Below, in pieces: positions 17,059-24,480 of a stretch of DNA of 25,541 nucleotides. The stretch is from a virus. How positions within the stretch are numbered: position 1 is the stretch's first letter; the number at the start of each line of letters is the position of its first letter. A program made the position numbers and the translations under genes. The stretch lies in the IMG/VR virus record IMGVR_UViG_3300045922_000134, positions 1 to 25,541 of that record, one strand, 5' to 3'. A model generated the notes under the pieces. It saw nothing but the letters and a program-made list of their open reading frames with translations. It made no database searches and had not been told where the DNA came from.

Positions 17059-17999
17059 TGCCGCACCTCTCCCAACTCCCGGAGGATCAGACCAATCTGA
17101 TCGTCGGGAATCTTGTTGAACTCCGCATCAGACAACTCAAGAATCCGCTGTGCCCGCTCGGCAAGGCTCATCGTGCCCCCGTTCGCGGTCCGTCCCATAC
17201 CCCCCAGGGTCTTTGGCGGCGTGACTGCGAGCCGCTGGCTTGCCGGCGCTGACATCTGCGTCGGCGCCTGTCCGTTGAGAAGCCGTCCGCGCCTGTCCAC
17301 GACTCCGGCATCAATCAGCCTCTGGAACCGCATTGCCATGTCAAGCGTCGTCAGGTCCCTTGCGTCCTGCACCGAGAAGGCTTCCTCCGGCGTGTAGCCG
17401 ATCCGCTCGATGCCGAACTTTGCCAGTTCCACTGCCTCCTGGTCGAAGTCCGGGATCATCTGCCTTGCAAGCTGTGTCTGCGCCGCGATCATCTCCTCAT
17501 GCGCGCGCTGCTCAACGGCGGTGCGCTCGGCTTCATGCTGCCGTTTCACCATTTCGAGGACAGCCGCGTCCGGATCCGCGACCAGCTTCTCCTCAATCTC
17601 CTTCTTTTCCCTCTCCTGCCGCTCCTGTGTCGCCTTCAGCCGGGCGGCAATCTGTTCCTCAAGCCTCCGGACGATCTCGGTTGCCTGCCTTGCCTGCCCG
17701 CGCGCTTCGGCCCGCGCCTTGTTCTGGTTGTAGGCAAGCCGCAGAATCTCCTGCGGATCCTTGTTGGCGTGCTTTTTGGCAAACTCGGCAAAATCCTCAT
17801 CCTCGCCATCCGGCTCGGTCACGCCCTCCTGTTGCGGCTCTCCCTCCGTCTCCGGCTGTTCCTCAGGCCCGGCCACCGGCGCCAGCCCGTCCTGTTCCGG
17901 TTCGGCCTCAGCCTCGGCCTCAACCGGCGGTCCCGCCTTCCCCATCCTGTCCCGGAGAAACTCCTCGTCCTGCTTCGACACACCGAAAATGTCATCCAT
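17055..17999 (-). CDS. Scaffolding protein candidate
   Basis: 314 aa. Residues about 25-70 are very acidic (EAEAEAEPEQDG, EGEPQQEGVTEPDGEDED). Residues about 75-190 form a long charged coiled-coil region (ARQATEIVRRLEEQIAARLK, ERQEREKKEIEEKL). The C-terminal part is helical (ILELSDAEFNKIPDDQIGLI). Acidic start, coiled coil and short C-terminal helices, placed between portal and coat genes, are the usual features of phage internal scaffolds, which guide coat assembly and then leave or are recycled. GGAG lies 7 nt before the ATG. The call is from architecture and synteny, since scaffold sequences are poorly conserved. Confidence 0.78.
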   Translation of the reverse strand: MDDIFGVSKQDEEFLRDRMGKAGPPVEAEAEAEPEQDGLAPVAGPEEQPETEGEPQQEGVTEPDGEDEDFAEFAKKHANKDPQEILRLAYNQNKARAEARGQARQATEIVRRLEEQIAARLKATQERQEREKKEIEEKLVADPDAAVLEMVKRQHEAERTAVEQRAHEEMIAAQTQLARQMIPDFDQEAVELAKFGIERIGYTPEEAFSVQDARDLTTLDMAMRFQRLIDAGVVDRRGRLLNGQAPTQMSAPASQRLAVTPPKTLGGMGRTANGGTMSLAERAQRILELSDAEFNKIPDDQIGLILRELGEVRQ

Positions 18000-19875
18000 T
18001 GATCGTCTCCGCCTGCATAGTGTCTCCCGGTGGCGCCGCGGCCTGCGGCGACATTCCCATCTGCTGCTCCATCATCGCCTTGAACGCCTCCCGCACATGT
18101 GGCGGCATGGGGATGATATCCACCATCTGCGGCGGCACTGGCACCCCAGCCTTCAGCATCACCGGAAGCAGCGTTTGCAGGACAGTCAGTGTTTCCGACC
18201 TGTCGTTCGGCGATGCAGTCACATCGTCAATCGCAGCCTCGTAGCGGGCAAGCCTCATATTGTCGTCCATCACAACATATCTGGCGCCACCGTCCGGTCC
18301 AAGAACCGCAATCTGTCGCTCTGGTGCAATAAACTTCTGGATGTAGGGGATGAGCACCTTGGCAAGTGCCCTTCTGCCGAGTCTTGCATGGTCGAAGAAC
18401 ACGGCAAGGGTTGTCATTGCCGCCTGTTTCCTCAGTTGCAGCACCACGCCGGGGTCCTGTCCCTGCCGGATGCCCTGCATCTCGATGTTGACGCCTGAGA
18501 TGTCCCGGATCGCTGCCATGCGCGTCTGCACAAGCTCAATGAGGTGCCTGGGCGGCGACTGTCCGTCCATCGTGTCCGGCTTGCCCTTTCTCGGGTCATA
18601 TTCCAGAAGCACGCCCGGCTGCGCGGCCTGTGTCTGCCACTTCTCCTTGTCCACATAGGCGCCCCGCGGCGCGATCCAGCCGCCCTTTGCCATCTTCTGG
18701 ATTTGATAGACGATAGACGATGACTCAATGTTGATCTGCCGCTGCGCGTCCTTCAGCCCGTCGATCAGCCCCCGCCAACCCTTTTCCTTCTTTTTCCGGA
18801 TGCCGGCAAAGCGGACATAGGGAATCCGCCTCGCTTCCGGCACAGGATGGGGCATTTTCTCAAGCACCACGTTCCCGACAGTGAACGCCTGATAGAAGCG
18901 CGTGATTGCCCGCCTTGCAGCCTCCGGCGGCGGCTCGGGCATTGGCCCGCCTGTCGCCAGCGCCTCTTCCACCAGCGCCTTGTATTCAAGATCAAGCGCC
19001 TTCTTCTCCTTGTCGGTCAACTCCACCACGCTGCCATTGAGCGGATCAATCGCCACCCACCCCTGTTGCCTCTCCGCCCACCAGTGTTCGCACACCAGCC
19101 ACGTCCCCGTCTTGCCGCAATAGACATGCGGGGACAGCGTGTCGCTCTGCGACCAATAGATGTCCCTGGCCCCTGACCCATCGGTCGAACGGTAACTTGT
19201 CCCGATATGCCCGATGGACCACTCCTCCAGCTTCGCCAGCGTCCCCGGCCACTCCGCTTCGAGATCGTCCGATGTCATCCGCCGGAAGCGAACCAGCTTC
19301 CGCCCGTCCGAATGGTCCGCCTTCACCGATTCCGGGTCCGGCAAAATCTCCTGCTCATCCACCCACTGGACAACAATCATCCCCTCCGGATCGTCATCAA
19401 ACGACACTTCAGGAACAACCCAACCCTCCCCGCAGGCAACACCCCCATGAAACGCCTCGGAGATCGCCATGTCCCCGTCCTGGCCGTTCATGACCCAACG
19501 AATCAACTGGGTCATCCCAAACCCCTTGTCATCCGACTCCCCGCCAGACGCCCGCCCGTAAATCCTGATCTCCTGCCGATTGAGCCGCTCCTCGCCCACC
19601 ACAGCCCGAACCATCGAATCCAGGTAATTCAGCGTCAGCAACGGACGCTTCTCAGCCCGCGCCCGCTCCTTTGCCTCCTTCGGCCAATGCTCCCCATCGT
19701 GAAACGCCCAACATTCCACCTGCCGCTTCCGCTCGGCAGACCAAAAAGACTGCATCTCCTGCATCCGGTCCATCAACCGACGGCACAGATCGGCGTCAGG
19801 AAGATCAAACCAGCCGGTCACGCGCTCCTTCGAGCCAGAGCCGTCCTTCGACAACAGCCCTAGAGCGACATCCAC
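17992..19875 (-). CDS. Portal protein, P22 gp1-like
   Basis: 627 aa (P22 gp1 is about 725), forming the dodecameric ring through which DNA is packaged and ejected. The block FWSAERKRQVECWAFHDGEHW, KRPLLTLNYLDSMVRAVVGE, LNRQEIRIYGR and ISEAFHGGVACGEGWVVPE matches P22-type portals. KKKEKGWRGLIDGLKDAQRQ and IRDISGVNIEMQG are further family signatures. The C-terminus ends in a Met/Gln/Pro-rich tail. A GTG start (19875-19873) with GGAGG 6 nt upstream overlaps the terminase end by 16 nt. The start-proximal part shares the unusual A+C-rich plus-strand composition of the large terminase gene. The rest looks like the other late genes. Confidence 0.92.
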   Translation of the reverse strand: MDVALGLLSKDGSGSKERVTGWFDLPDADLCRRLMDRMQEMQSFWSAERKRQVECWAFHDGEHWPKEAKERARAEKRPLLTLNYLDSMVRAVVGEERLNRQEIRIYGRASGGESDDKGFGMTQLIRWVMNGQDGDMAISEAFHGGVACGEGWVVPEVSFDDDPEGMIVVQWVDEQEILPDPESVKADHSDGRKLVRFRRMTSDDLEAEWPGTLAKLEEWSIGHIGTSYRSTDGSGARDIYWSQSDTLSPHVYCGKTGTWLVCEHWWAERQQGWVAIDPLNGSVVELTDKEKKALDLEYKALVEEALATGGPMPEPPPEAARRAITRFYQAFTVGNVVLEKMPHPVPEARRIPYVRFAGIRKKKEKGWRGLIDGLKDAQRQINIESSSIVYQIQKMAKGGWIAPRGAYVDKEKWQTQAAQPGVLLEYDPRKGKPDTMDGQSPPRHLIELVQTRMAAIRDISGVNIEMQGIRQGQDPGVVLQLRKQAAMTTLAVFFDHARLGRRALAKVLIPYIQKFIAPERQIAVLGPDGGARYVVMDDNMRLARYEAAIDDVTASPNDRSETLTVLQTLLPVMLKAGVPVPPQMVDIIPMPPHVREAFKAMMEQQMGMSPQAAAPPGDTMQAETING

Positions 19876-21323
19876 GACAAGCCTCCACCCTCAAGCGCAG
19901 GCACATCCCGGTAACTGTCAGAACGCCACCTGTCCCCGTCCGGACGATCCGGCAACAGGTCAAAGTCAATCGCAAAGGTCAAAGCCAAAGCATCCGCCGT
20001 ATCAGGCGACGGTATCCCCTTCGCACGCATCACATCCTTCGACATCACCCTGAACCGCCCATCACCAGTCGGCTGCCTCGACACATTGGCAAGATCAGCC
20101 ACCAGCGCATCGTCATGCGGTATGGAACAGCCGTTCTCAAACCAGTCCCGCATACGCATCCACATCTCCGCGCGGACGTTGACCGCAATCGACGATTCAG
20201 CCGCCGGCTCACCCGGCATAATCCCATGAACCCTCTGATACCCCATGTCCTCCAAAGTTTCCACCACCCCAACACCAATCCCGACATACTCAATACAAAC
20301 CTCGGGATCGAGACCATGCTCCCCACGCCACCACCTGATCTCCTCAGCCAGAAACCGCGCAAAGTCCGTAATCCGCATCTCATTCACACGCCTGATCCGA
20401 TCCGGCACAATCCGACCACGACGCGGCACAATCACACTGCTGTCATGCCGATGCCCCACGTCTACCCCAAGAACCAGCGGCCACCGCTCAAACATCTCGA
20501 TCTTCCGCTGAATCGCCGCCGTCACAAAATAGGACGGAATGATCGCATCCTCGGAAAACCGCGGCGGCAAACCAGCCACCCGAACCCGCCACTGATCCGA
20601 CTCCTCCCCAAAAGTCGAACGCATCTCCGCAATCCACTTGCGGTCAACCCACTTCGACTCCCAACTCGGAACCACAAAATGACACCACTTCCCACGCTCC
20701 AGATCACCATCAGTCAGCGCACGGTCACGCCCATGGCAAACCTCATAGAACTTCCCATTGGGCTTGGTCGGATTGCCGATCACCAGCCAACGCGCGTTCT
20801 CCGTGGACATGGCACCAGAGAAAGTCGTCCAGATGATCTCCGGAATGGCAGACGCCTCGTCAAAGACACCCAGAACATGCTCCTCGTGCGTGCCAGCAAA
20901 CGCCTCCGCATTGTTCTCACGCCAGGGGATCGCCACAGCCTGCGCCGTGTTATCGCCCATGAAGGTGAACGTATCATCGCTCATTGTAAACCATGCGCGA
21001 TTGACGGCACGCGAGTTGACCTTCCGAAGCTCCCGCCAGAGACGCTTCTTCACCTGCGTCTCGGTATTCGCCGTCGCCACACAGGCCGGGTGAGGACGAG
21101 TCGCCATGAACCAGTGAATGAGAGACGCAGCCAAAGTCGTCTTGCCAACACCATGGCCAGATGAGACGGCAACATAACGATGGCGGACAAGTGCCTCAGA
21201 AACCTTGTCTTGCCATGTGTCGCTGTCCATCTTGAGAATGTCGCGGCGGTATCCGTTGGGGTCGAAGGCATAGGTTTGCACGACGAAACGGATGAAGTCG
21301 GGGTCGAGAGAGGGGTCACTCAC
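19860..21323 (-). CDS. Terminase large subunit (packaging ATPase and nuclease)
   Basis: 487 aa, the motor that pumps DNA through the portal and cuts it. Walker A is GHGVGKTT (residues 56-63, Lys61). Walker B is LGVFDEAS with Asp155 and Glu156. NPTKPNG at about 184-190 fits the coupling motif. The RNase H-like nuclease starts with LVLGVDVGHRHD (Asp288, Asp294) and ends with SPDTADALALTFA (Asp441, Asp444). YVGIGVGVVETLEDMG is also typical. A GTG start at 21323 with AAAGGA about 9 nt upstream overlaps the small subunit by 8 nt. Codon third positions are unusually rich in G and T compared with neighbouring genes, which hints at a separate history. Confidence 0.95.
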   Translation of the reverse strand: MSDPSLDPDFIRFVVQTYAFDPNGYRRDILKMDSDTWQDKVSEALVRHRYVAVSSGHGVGKTTLAASLIHWFMATRPHPACVATANTETQVKKRLWRELRKVNSRAVNRAWFTMSDDTFTFMGDNTAQAVAIPWRENNAEAFAGTHEEHVLGVFDEASAIPEIIWTTFSGAMSTENARWLVIGNPTKPNGKFYEVCHGRDRALTDGDLERGKWCHFVVPSWESKWVDRKWIAEMRSTFGEESDQWRVRVAGLPPRFSEDAIIPSYFVTAAIQRKIEMFERWPLVLGVDVGHRHDSSVIVPRRGRIVPDRIRRVNEMRITDFARFLAEEIRWWRGEHGLDPEVCIEYVGIGVGVVETLEDMGYQRVHGIMPGEPAAESSIAVNVRAEMWMRMRDWFENGCSIPHDDALVADLANVSRQPTGDGRFRVMSKDVMRAKGIPSPDTADALALTFAIDFDLLPDRPDGDRWRSDSYRDVPALEGGGLSWMSL

Positions 21324-22164
21324 GGGGAGGAGTCCTTTGCGGCGGGAAGGTGCGATACTCTTGTCGCGTAAGAGTTACCTCAGAGGGATATTCTGACGAG
21401 TCCTCGCGCGCGGATTGGGGGATAGGAAAATCGCGCGCGGGACGGGACCCTTGCCCTGGCACCCCCCCCTGGGCGCCGCCCGCGTCCGCGTCCGCGCCCG
21501 CCGATGCGCCCGCGTCCACCCGCGCGCCGTGCAGGACTGCGAGACTCGTCGGATCCTGCCGGGTCCTGATGAGACGTTCGCGCCAGATTTCGCGGACGAG
21601 TGCCTGCCCTGCCCCTGCCGTGCCTGCCGCACCCGTGTTGATCTGCACCGCGACGGCAGGGGAGCGGTTGTCATCCTTTGCCGGCTTGCGTGGAAGCTCA
21701 GCCGCGCCCAGTCGCCACAGAGTCTTCGCTGCCTCGAGTCGGACTCTGTCATCATCTGCATGGGATGCAATGTCTGCGATGATGGCCAGCGCTAGCGGCA
21801 TCCGCGCGCGCGCGTCGCTAAGGGCCAGCTCTCGAACCGCCTCGGCAATGTGGGGTTGCAGGATCAGACGGCGCCCCACGCGCTCGGCATCGTGATACCC
21901 GGCGGCGGCGGCAGCCTCGGCATAGTCGCCACGGGTGGCGCCATCCTCTGAGACGTAGGCTAGGACATATTGCCATTGCTGATCCGTGAGGCGCCGGCCC
22001 AGAGCCTTGGAGCGATTGATGACGCGCCGGCCCTGCACGATGGCGCCTTGGCCTGACGGGTCGGTCTGCGCAGCGTCGGACTCGTCGGAGTCGTCCAGCT
22101 CGCTCGCAGGATCCAGCCCGCAGGCGTTATCGGTTCCTTCGATTGCTTCCGTCACTCTCATCAC
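21316..22164 (-). CDS. Terminase small subunit candidate
   Basis: 282 aa. Residues about 1-50 are acidic and disordered. Residues about 55-110 have LTDQQWQYVLAYVSEDGATR then YAEAAAAAGYHDAERVGRRLI and LQPHIAEAVREL, which matches the helix-turn-helix pattern of small terminases that recognise the packaging site. A helical oligomerisation-like region (ALAIIADIASHADDDRVRLE) follows. The last 90 residues are low-complexity Ala/Gly/Asp then Pro/Arg, which could contact the large subunit. The start is a tandem GTGATG with only a weak, close GAGG. It is the first clear gene of the leftward operon and overlaps the large subunit, as usual. Confidence 0.85.
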   Translation of the reverse strand: MMRVTEAIEGTDNACGLDPASELDDSDESDAAQTDPSGQGAIVQGRRVINRSKALGRRLTDQQWQYVLAYVSEDGATRGDYAEAAAAAGYHDAERVGRRLILQPHIAEAVRELALSDARARMPLALAIIADIASHADDDRVRLEAAKTLWRLGAAELPRKPAKDDNRSPAVAVQINTGAAGTAGAGQALVREIWRERLIRTRQDPTSLAVLHGARVDAGASAGADADAGGAQGGVPGQGSRPARDFPIPQSAREDSSEYPSEVTLTRQEYRTFPPQRTPPRE

Positions 22165-22173
22165 CTCGATCTA

Positions 22174-22281
22174 TCAGCCGCCATTATCTCCGGAATCCCC
22201 GTCCGACACGGCCAGATTCTTTGCAGCACCCGAACTCCTGATTGCGTCGCCTATGGTGGACAGGATGCTAGGCCCCTGCAC
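22174..22281 (-). CDS. Possible 35-aa leader ORF before the terminase
   Basis: A GTG at 22281 is preceded by AAGGGGATAAG and opens 35 codons to TGA at 22174, ending just before the small terminase start. The product begins MQGPSILSTIGDAIRSSGAA and ends in an acidic Gly-rich tail. About two thirds of its codons end in G or C. It would fill an otherwise empty 120-bp stretch in a tightly packed operon. No homologue is recognised, and this size is easily reached by chance. Confidence 0.35.
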   Translation of the reverse strand: MQGPSILSTIGDAIRSSGAAKNLAVSDGDSGDNGG

Positions 22282-22307
22282 CTTATCCCCTTATCCTCGC
22301 TCGATAT

Positions 22308-22340
22308 CATCCGGCTTGACGCTTTGGCGCGACATCCGGC
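22308..22340. repeat. Two 8-bp direct repeats (CATCCGGC) bracketing the promoter -35
   Basis: CATCCGGC occurs at 22308-22315 and again at 22333-22340, 25 bp start to start. The first abuts the -35 element and the second overlaps the spacer end and the start of the -10. The arrangement could be an operator for a regulator in this divergent region, or a coincidence. Confidence 0.45.
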
Positions 22341-22345
22341 ATAGT
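22316..22345 (+). promoter_or_regulatory. Probable sigma70 promoter of the rightward operon
   Basis: TTGACG (22316-22321) and CATAGT (22340-22345) are separated by 18 bp, matching the consensus at 5 and 4 of 6 positions. Transcription would start near 22352, about 65 nt before the first rightward gene. It is the only convincing promoter in the divergent region. No clear minus-strand partner was found for the late operon. Confidence 0.55.
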
Positions 22346-22416
22346 AGCGGATGGGCATATCGCCCGCCGGGTGCACCGCCGAGTCGGGTGCGGCGAACAG
22401 GAGGAAAGGGACTGAC

Positions 22417-22599
22417 GTGGTCATAATCTCGGTTCGCGGCGACCCGTCCGGCATGGGCTGGAGATGGTATGCAGGGCTTTCTTGCTACGATCTGCCGTAT
22501 CTGTCGGATTATTCGGGGCCGCTCCCCACACGGGCGGCGGCCTATCGTGCCGCAAGGGCGGCAGCGCGCGAAATCGCGCGGCATTTGCAGGAGAAATGA
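22417..22599 (+). CDS. Small hypothetical protein, first gene of the rightward operon (60 aa)
   Basis: A GTG at 22417 follows AGGAGG (22399-22404) and AAAGGG. An ATG at 22351 in the same frame has no good site and would start almost at the predicted transcription start. The protein has an aromatic centre (MGWRWYAGLSCYDLPYLSDY) and a basic Ala/Arg helix at the end (AAAYRAARAAAREIARHL). It could bind nucleic acid through that helix, but no family is recognised. Its stop overlaps the next start (ATGA). Confidence 0.68.
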   Translation: MVIISVRGDPSGMGWRWYAGLSCYDLPYLSDYSGPLPTRAAAYRAARAAAREIARHLQEK

Positions 22600-22601
22600 T
22601 G

Positions 22602-23192
22602 ATGATTGCTGAAAGTATCGCCATGCATGAGGCATGGCTTACGATGGCGGGTGGGGCGCCCGCCGATCTGCGGGGCCGCGATCTGCGGGCGCTTGATCTG
22701 CGGGGCCGGGACCTGGATTTCGCCCGTCTGGACAAGGCGGACCTTCGGGGCGCCTTGCTTTCCGGTGCCTGCCTCCGCAACTCTTGGATGGACGGTGCCG
22801 ACCTTCGGGACGCGTCTATGTGCGAGTGCGACCTTAGGGATGCCCACGTGAATTACGCGGACCTCCGGGGCGCGTTCCTTATGGACTCGCGCATGCGTTG
22901 GGGCGGGTTCACGGGATCCGATTTCCGCCGCGCAAGTTTGCGCGGCGCGGACCTCCGGGATGCCGGACTCCGCGATGCGGACCTTCGGGGCGCGTGCCTC
23001 GCTGGCGCCGATCTGCGGCGGGCGTGCCTTGTCGGGGCGGACTGTCGGGGCGCCGATCTGTCAGGCTGCGACCTTCGGGGCGCGGACCTTTTCGGCGCCG
23101 ATCTGCGCGGCGCATGGATCGTTGGTGCCGCCATGGATGACTCCTGCCTTGATAACGCCGCCATGGACGGCGTTATCACGGTTGCGGCGTGA
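22602..23192 (+). CDS. Pentapeptide-repeat protein (right-handed quadrilateral beta-helix)
   Basis: About 196 aa. After a short helical N-terminus the rest is built from A(D/N)LRG-type pentapeptides such as ADLRG, CDLRD, ADLFG, running from about residue 18 almost to the end. Such proteins fold as a square beta-helix of four pentapeptides per coil. Known relatives (Qnr, MfpA) imitate DNA and act on gyrase, but most phage members have no known role, and no Qnr-specific loops are evident. Three in-frame ATGs stand in a row (22596, 22599, 22602). AGGAG at 22589-22593 favours the second or third. The first overlaps the preceding stop. The repeats are also visible at the DNA level. Confidence 0.85.
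   Translation: MIAESIAMHEAWLTMAGGAPADLRGRDLRALDLRGRDLDFARLDKADLRGALLSGACLRNSWMDGADLRDASMCECDLRDAHVNYADLRGAFLMDSRMRWGGFTGSDFRRASLRGADLRDAGLRDADLRGACLAGADLRRACLVGADCRGADLSGCDLRGADLFGADLRGAWIVGAAMDDSCLDNAAMDGVITVAA
22741..23080 (+). repeat. Imperfect 60-bp DNA periodicity in the pentapeptide gene
   Basis: Variants of ACCTTCGGGG recur at 22741, 22801, 22861, 22921 (degenerate), 22981 and 23041, and offset by 30 bp at 22951 and 23071. Sixty bases encode 20 residues, one full coil of the beta-helix, which suggests growth by whole-coil duplication. Confidence 0.65.
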
Positions 23193-23197
23193 CGGCG

Positions 23198-23220
23198 GCG
23201 GGCGGCGATCTGGCGCCCGC
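23198..23220 (+). promoter_or_regulatory. Intergenic hairpin after the pentapeptide gene
   Basis: GCGGGCG and CGCCCGC arms (7 bp) enclose a 9-nt loop just after the stop codon. There is no T-run, so intrinsic termination is unlikely. Confidence 0.45.
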
Positions 23221-23258
23221 TTGCCCGGCAACCGGCGTCCGCGCCCGTTGCCCGGCAA
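23221..23258. repeat. Twin 11-bp palindromic repeats (TTGCCCGGCAA)
   Basis: TTGCCCGGCAA occurs at 23221-23231 and 23248-23258, 27 bp apart. Each copy is palindromic around one central base, and the two together can also pair as a 12-bp stem with one mismatch. They lie just upstream of the next ribosome-binding site. Possible RNA structure or a dimeric operator. Confidence 0.55.
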
Positions 23259-23285
23259 GAGTGCCGATACAGAGGAGGAAAGACT

Positions 23286-23735
23286 ATGAACGATTTGCAA
23301 GAGTATGTCCGGGACTACGTTCTGGATCAGGCCCGGGAATATGCGGGCGGGGACGAACGGACCCCCGAGGCGACGCAGTCCGCTTTCCGGGACGCATTGC
23401 GCGGCACCGATAGCGGCTGGTGGCACGATCTGATCTATACGGTCGATGTCCTGGACCTGTCGCACCGCTACCGTAGCGACATTGCCGCCGCGCTGGCGGA
23501 ATATAAGGACGAGACCGGCGAGTCCTATGTCTACCGCGACCGATGGGGCGGCCCGGCTGACGGGACCACTGCCGAGGATATTTTGGAGGCCCTGCTGTCG
23601 GGGCCCTTCAGCTTCGACGAATACCACGGGGAGACCAAGCGCGGCCGGATGGCCGAAGCCGCCTGCCTCGGGCTGCGGTTCGCCGTCGAATGGTATGCGG
23701 GCTCGCTCGCCAGCGAATACTGCCCCGACCTGTGA
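23286..23735 (+). CDS. Acidic hypothetical protein (149 aa)
   Basis: AGGAGG lies 7 nt before the ATG. A helical N-terminus (NDLQEYVRDYVLDQAREYAG) is followed by GWWHDLIYTVDVLDLSHRYR, AAALAEYKDETGE, a TTAEDILEALLSG helix and GLRFAVEWYAGSLASEY at the end. About 30 acidic against 14 basic residues were counted by eye. No membrane segment or catalytic motif was found. It looks like a conserved, fully helical phage protein, but I cannot name a family. Preceded by a repeat-rich gap and followed by a hairpin. Confidence 0.78.
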   Translation: MNDLQEYVRDYVLDQAREYAGGDERTPEATQSAFRDALRGTDSGWWHDLIYTVDVLDLSHRYRSDIAAALAEYKDETGESYVYRDRWGGPADGTTAEDILEALLSGPFSFDEYHGETKRGRMAEAACLGLRFAVEWYAGSLASEYCPDL

Positions 23736-23743
23736 GACTGGCA

Positions 23744-23767
23744 GCGCCCGGCGATCCTGCCGGGCGC
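23744..23767 (+). promoter_or_regulatory. Intergenic hairpin, 9-bp perfect GC-rich stem
   Basis: GCGCCCGGC and GCCGGGCGC arms enclose a GATCCT loop, 9 nt after one stop codon and 15 nt before the next AGGAGG. No T-run follows. Confidence 0.6.
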
Positions 23768-23797
23768 CATGCCCATGATGAGAGGAGGATCGACTAG

Positions 23798-24079
23798 ATG
23801 GAAAACACCGGATTTCGCACCCGCCACGTCAACGACAAGGGGCGCGGCAATCTGATCTCGTGGCTGGAAGGCGTCCTGGAAGGCGAGCGCGCGCTGTTCG
23901 CCGATGCATGGGCCGACCGTCTGATCGAGGGCGTGAACGGCGCCCTGGATGACGGCTGCATGTTCTGCGTCGAGGTGCCGCGCACCAAGACGCGGTCCGG
24001 CGCCGCCGAGGTGTATGACTTCGACGGCGACGAATACGACGTCATCGTCTTGGACGAGGACGGGACCGTCATCAGCTAG
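23798..24079 (+). CDS. Small acidic hypothetical protein (93 aa)
   Basis: AGGAGG 9 nt before the ATG. The N-terminal half is mixed and helical (NLISWLEGVLEGERALFADA), with DGCMFCVEVPRTKTRSG in the middle. The C-terminal part is highly acidic (EVYDFDGDEYDVIVLDEDG). By eye about 20 acidic and 9 basic residues. No family recognised. The alternating acidic and hydrophobic tail could form strands. DNA mimicry is possible but unproven. Confidence 0.72.
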   Translation: MENTGFRTRHVNDKGRGNLISWLEGVLEGERALFADAWADRLIEGVNGALDDGCMFCVEVPRTKTRSGAAEVYDFDGDEYDVIVLDEDGTVIS

Positions 24080-24082
24080 CAG

Positions 24083-24104
24083 GGCGGGGGAGTAATCCCC
24101 CGCC
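24083..24104 (+). repeat. Hairpin element A, 22 bp, copy in forward sense
   Basis: The arms GGCGGGGGA and TCCCCCGCC pair perfectly over 9 bp with a GTAA loop. The whole 22 bp is the exact reverse complement of the element at 24459-24480. It sits 3 nt after one stop and 7 nt before the next AGGAGG. Confidence 0.75.
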
Positions 24105-24124
24105 GCATTAGAGGAGGACTGACG

Positions 24125-24451
24125 ATGAGGGAATATGACGACGAACTTGATCTGGCGGTGGATTACGCCACCGAATCCCTGCCGAAGGACGCCTATGCAG
24201 CCGCCCGGTTCGCCCTCTACGAGGGGCCCGGCTGTGGCGCCAGCATGAGCTTTGACGAAGCCGTCGCCAAGCTGGAGGCATGGGCAAATGGCATCCAGGA
24301 CTGGGTGATCGAGGATTACGTGGAGGTCCCGGATTTTGTCGGCGCCGACTGCGAGGACGGATGCGAGGAAGTTCTCGTTGAAGTCGGGCGCATCGACCGG
24401 CGCGACATTGTCAAGGCGGTGCTGGGCGCCGACTTGGCGGAGTATGTCTGA
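24125..24451 (+). CDS. Very acidic hypothetical protein (108 aa)
   Basis: AGGAGG 7 nt before the ATG. Counted by eye, 27 Asp/Glu against 8 Lys/Arg. Helical segments (DDELDLAVDYATESL, DEAVAKLEAWANGI) lead to an acidic stretch with two Cys (ADCEDGCEEVLVEVG) and a final helix (DIVKAVLGADLAEY). The charge and size recall DNA-mimic inhibitors such as phage Ocr, but there is no recognisable sequence similarity. It is the gene flanked by the two reverse-complementary hairpins. Confidence 0.73.
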   Translation: MREYDDELDLAVDYATESLPKDAYAAARFALYEGPGCGASMSFDEAVAKLEAWANGIQDWVIEDYVEVPDFVGADCEDGCEEVLVEVGRIDRRDIVKAVLGADLAEYV

Positions 24452-24458
24452 CAGCACA

Positions 24459-24480
24459 GGCGGGGGATTACTCCCCCGCC
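24459..24480 (+). repeat. Hairpin element A, 22 bp, inverted copy
   Basis: Same 9-bp arms (GGCGGGGGA and TCCCCCGCC) with a TTAC loop, making it the exact reverse complement of 24083-24104. It lies 7 nt after a stop and 6 nt before the next AGGAGG. Confidence 0.75.

Noticed and set aside
19671-21164. 497-codon plus-strand frame opposite the terminase and portal
   Set aside because: Antisense to clear family members. Its Pro/His/Asn/Thr-rich product follows from the A+C-rich strand.
24083-24104. Intrinsic terminator
   Set aside because: The stem is strong but no T-run follows on either strand in the needed position, and a gene with its own site follows at once.
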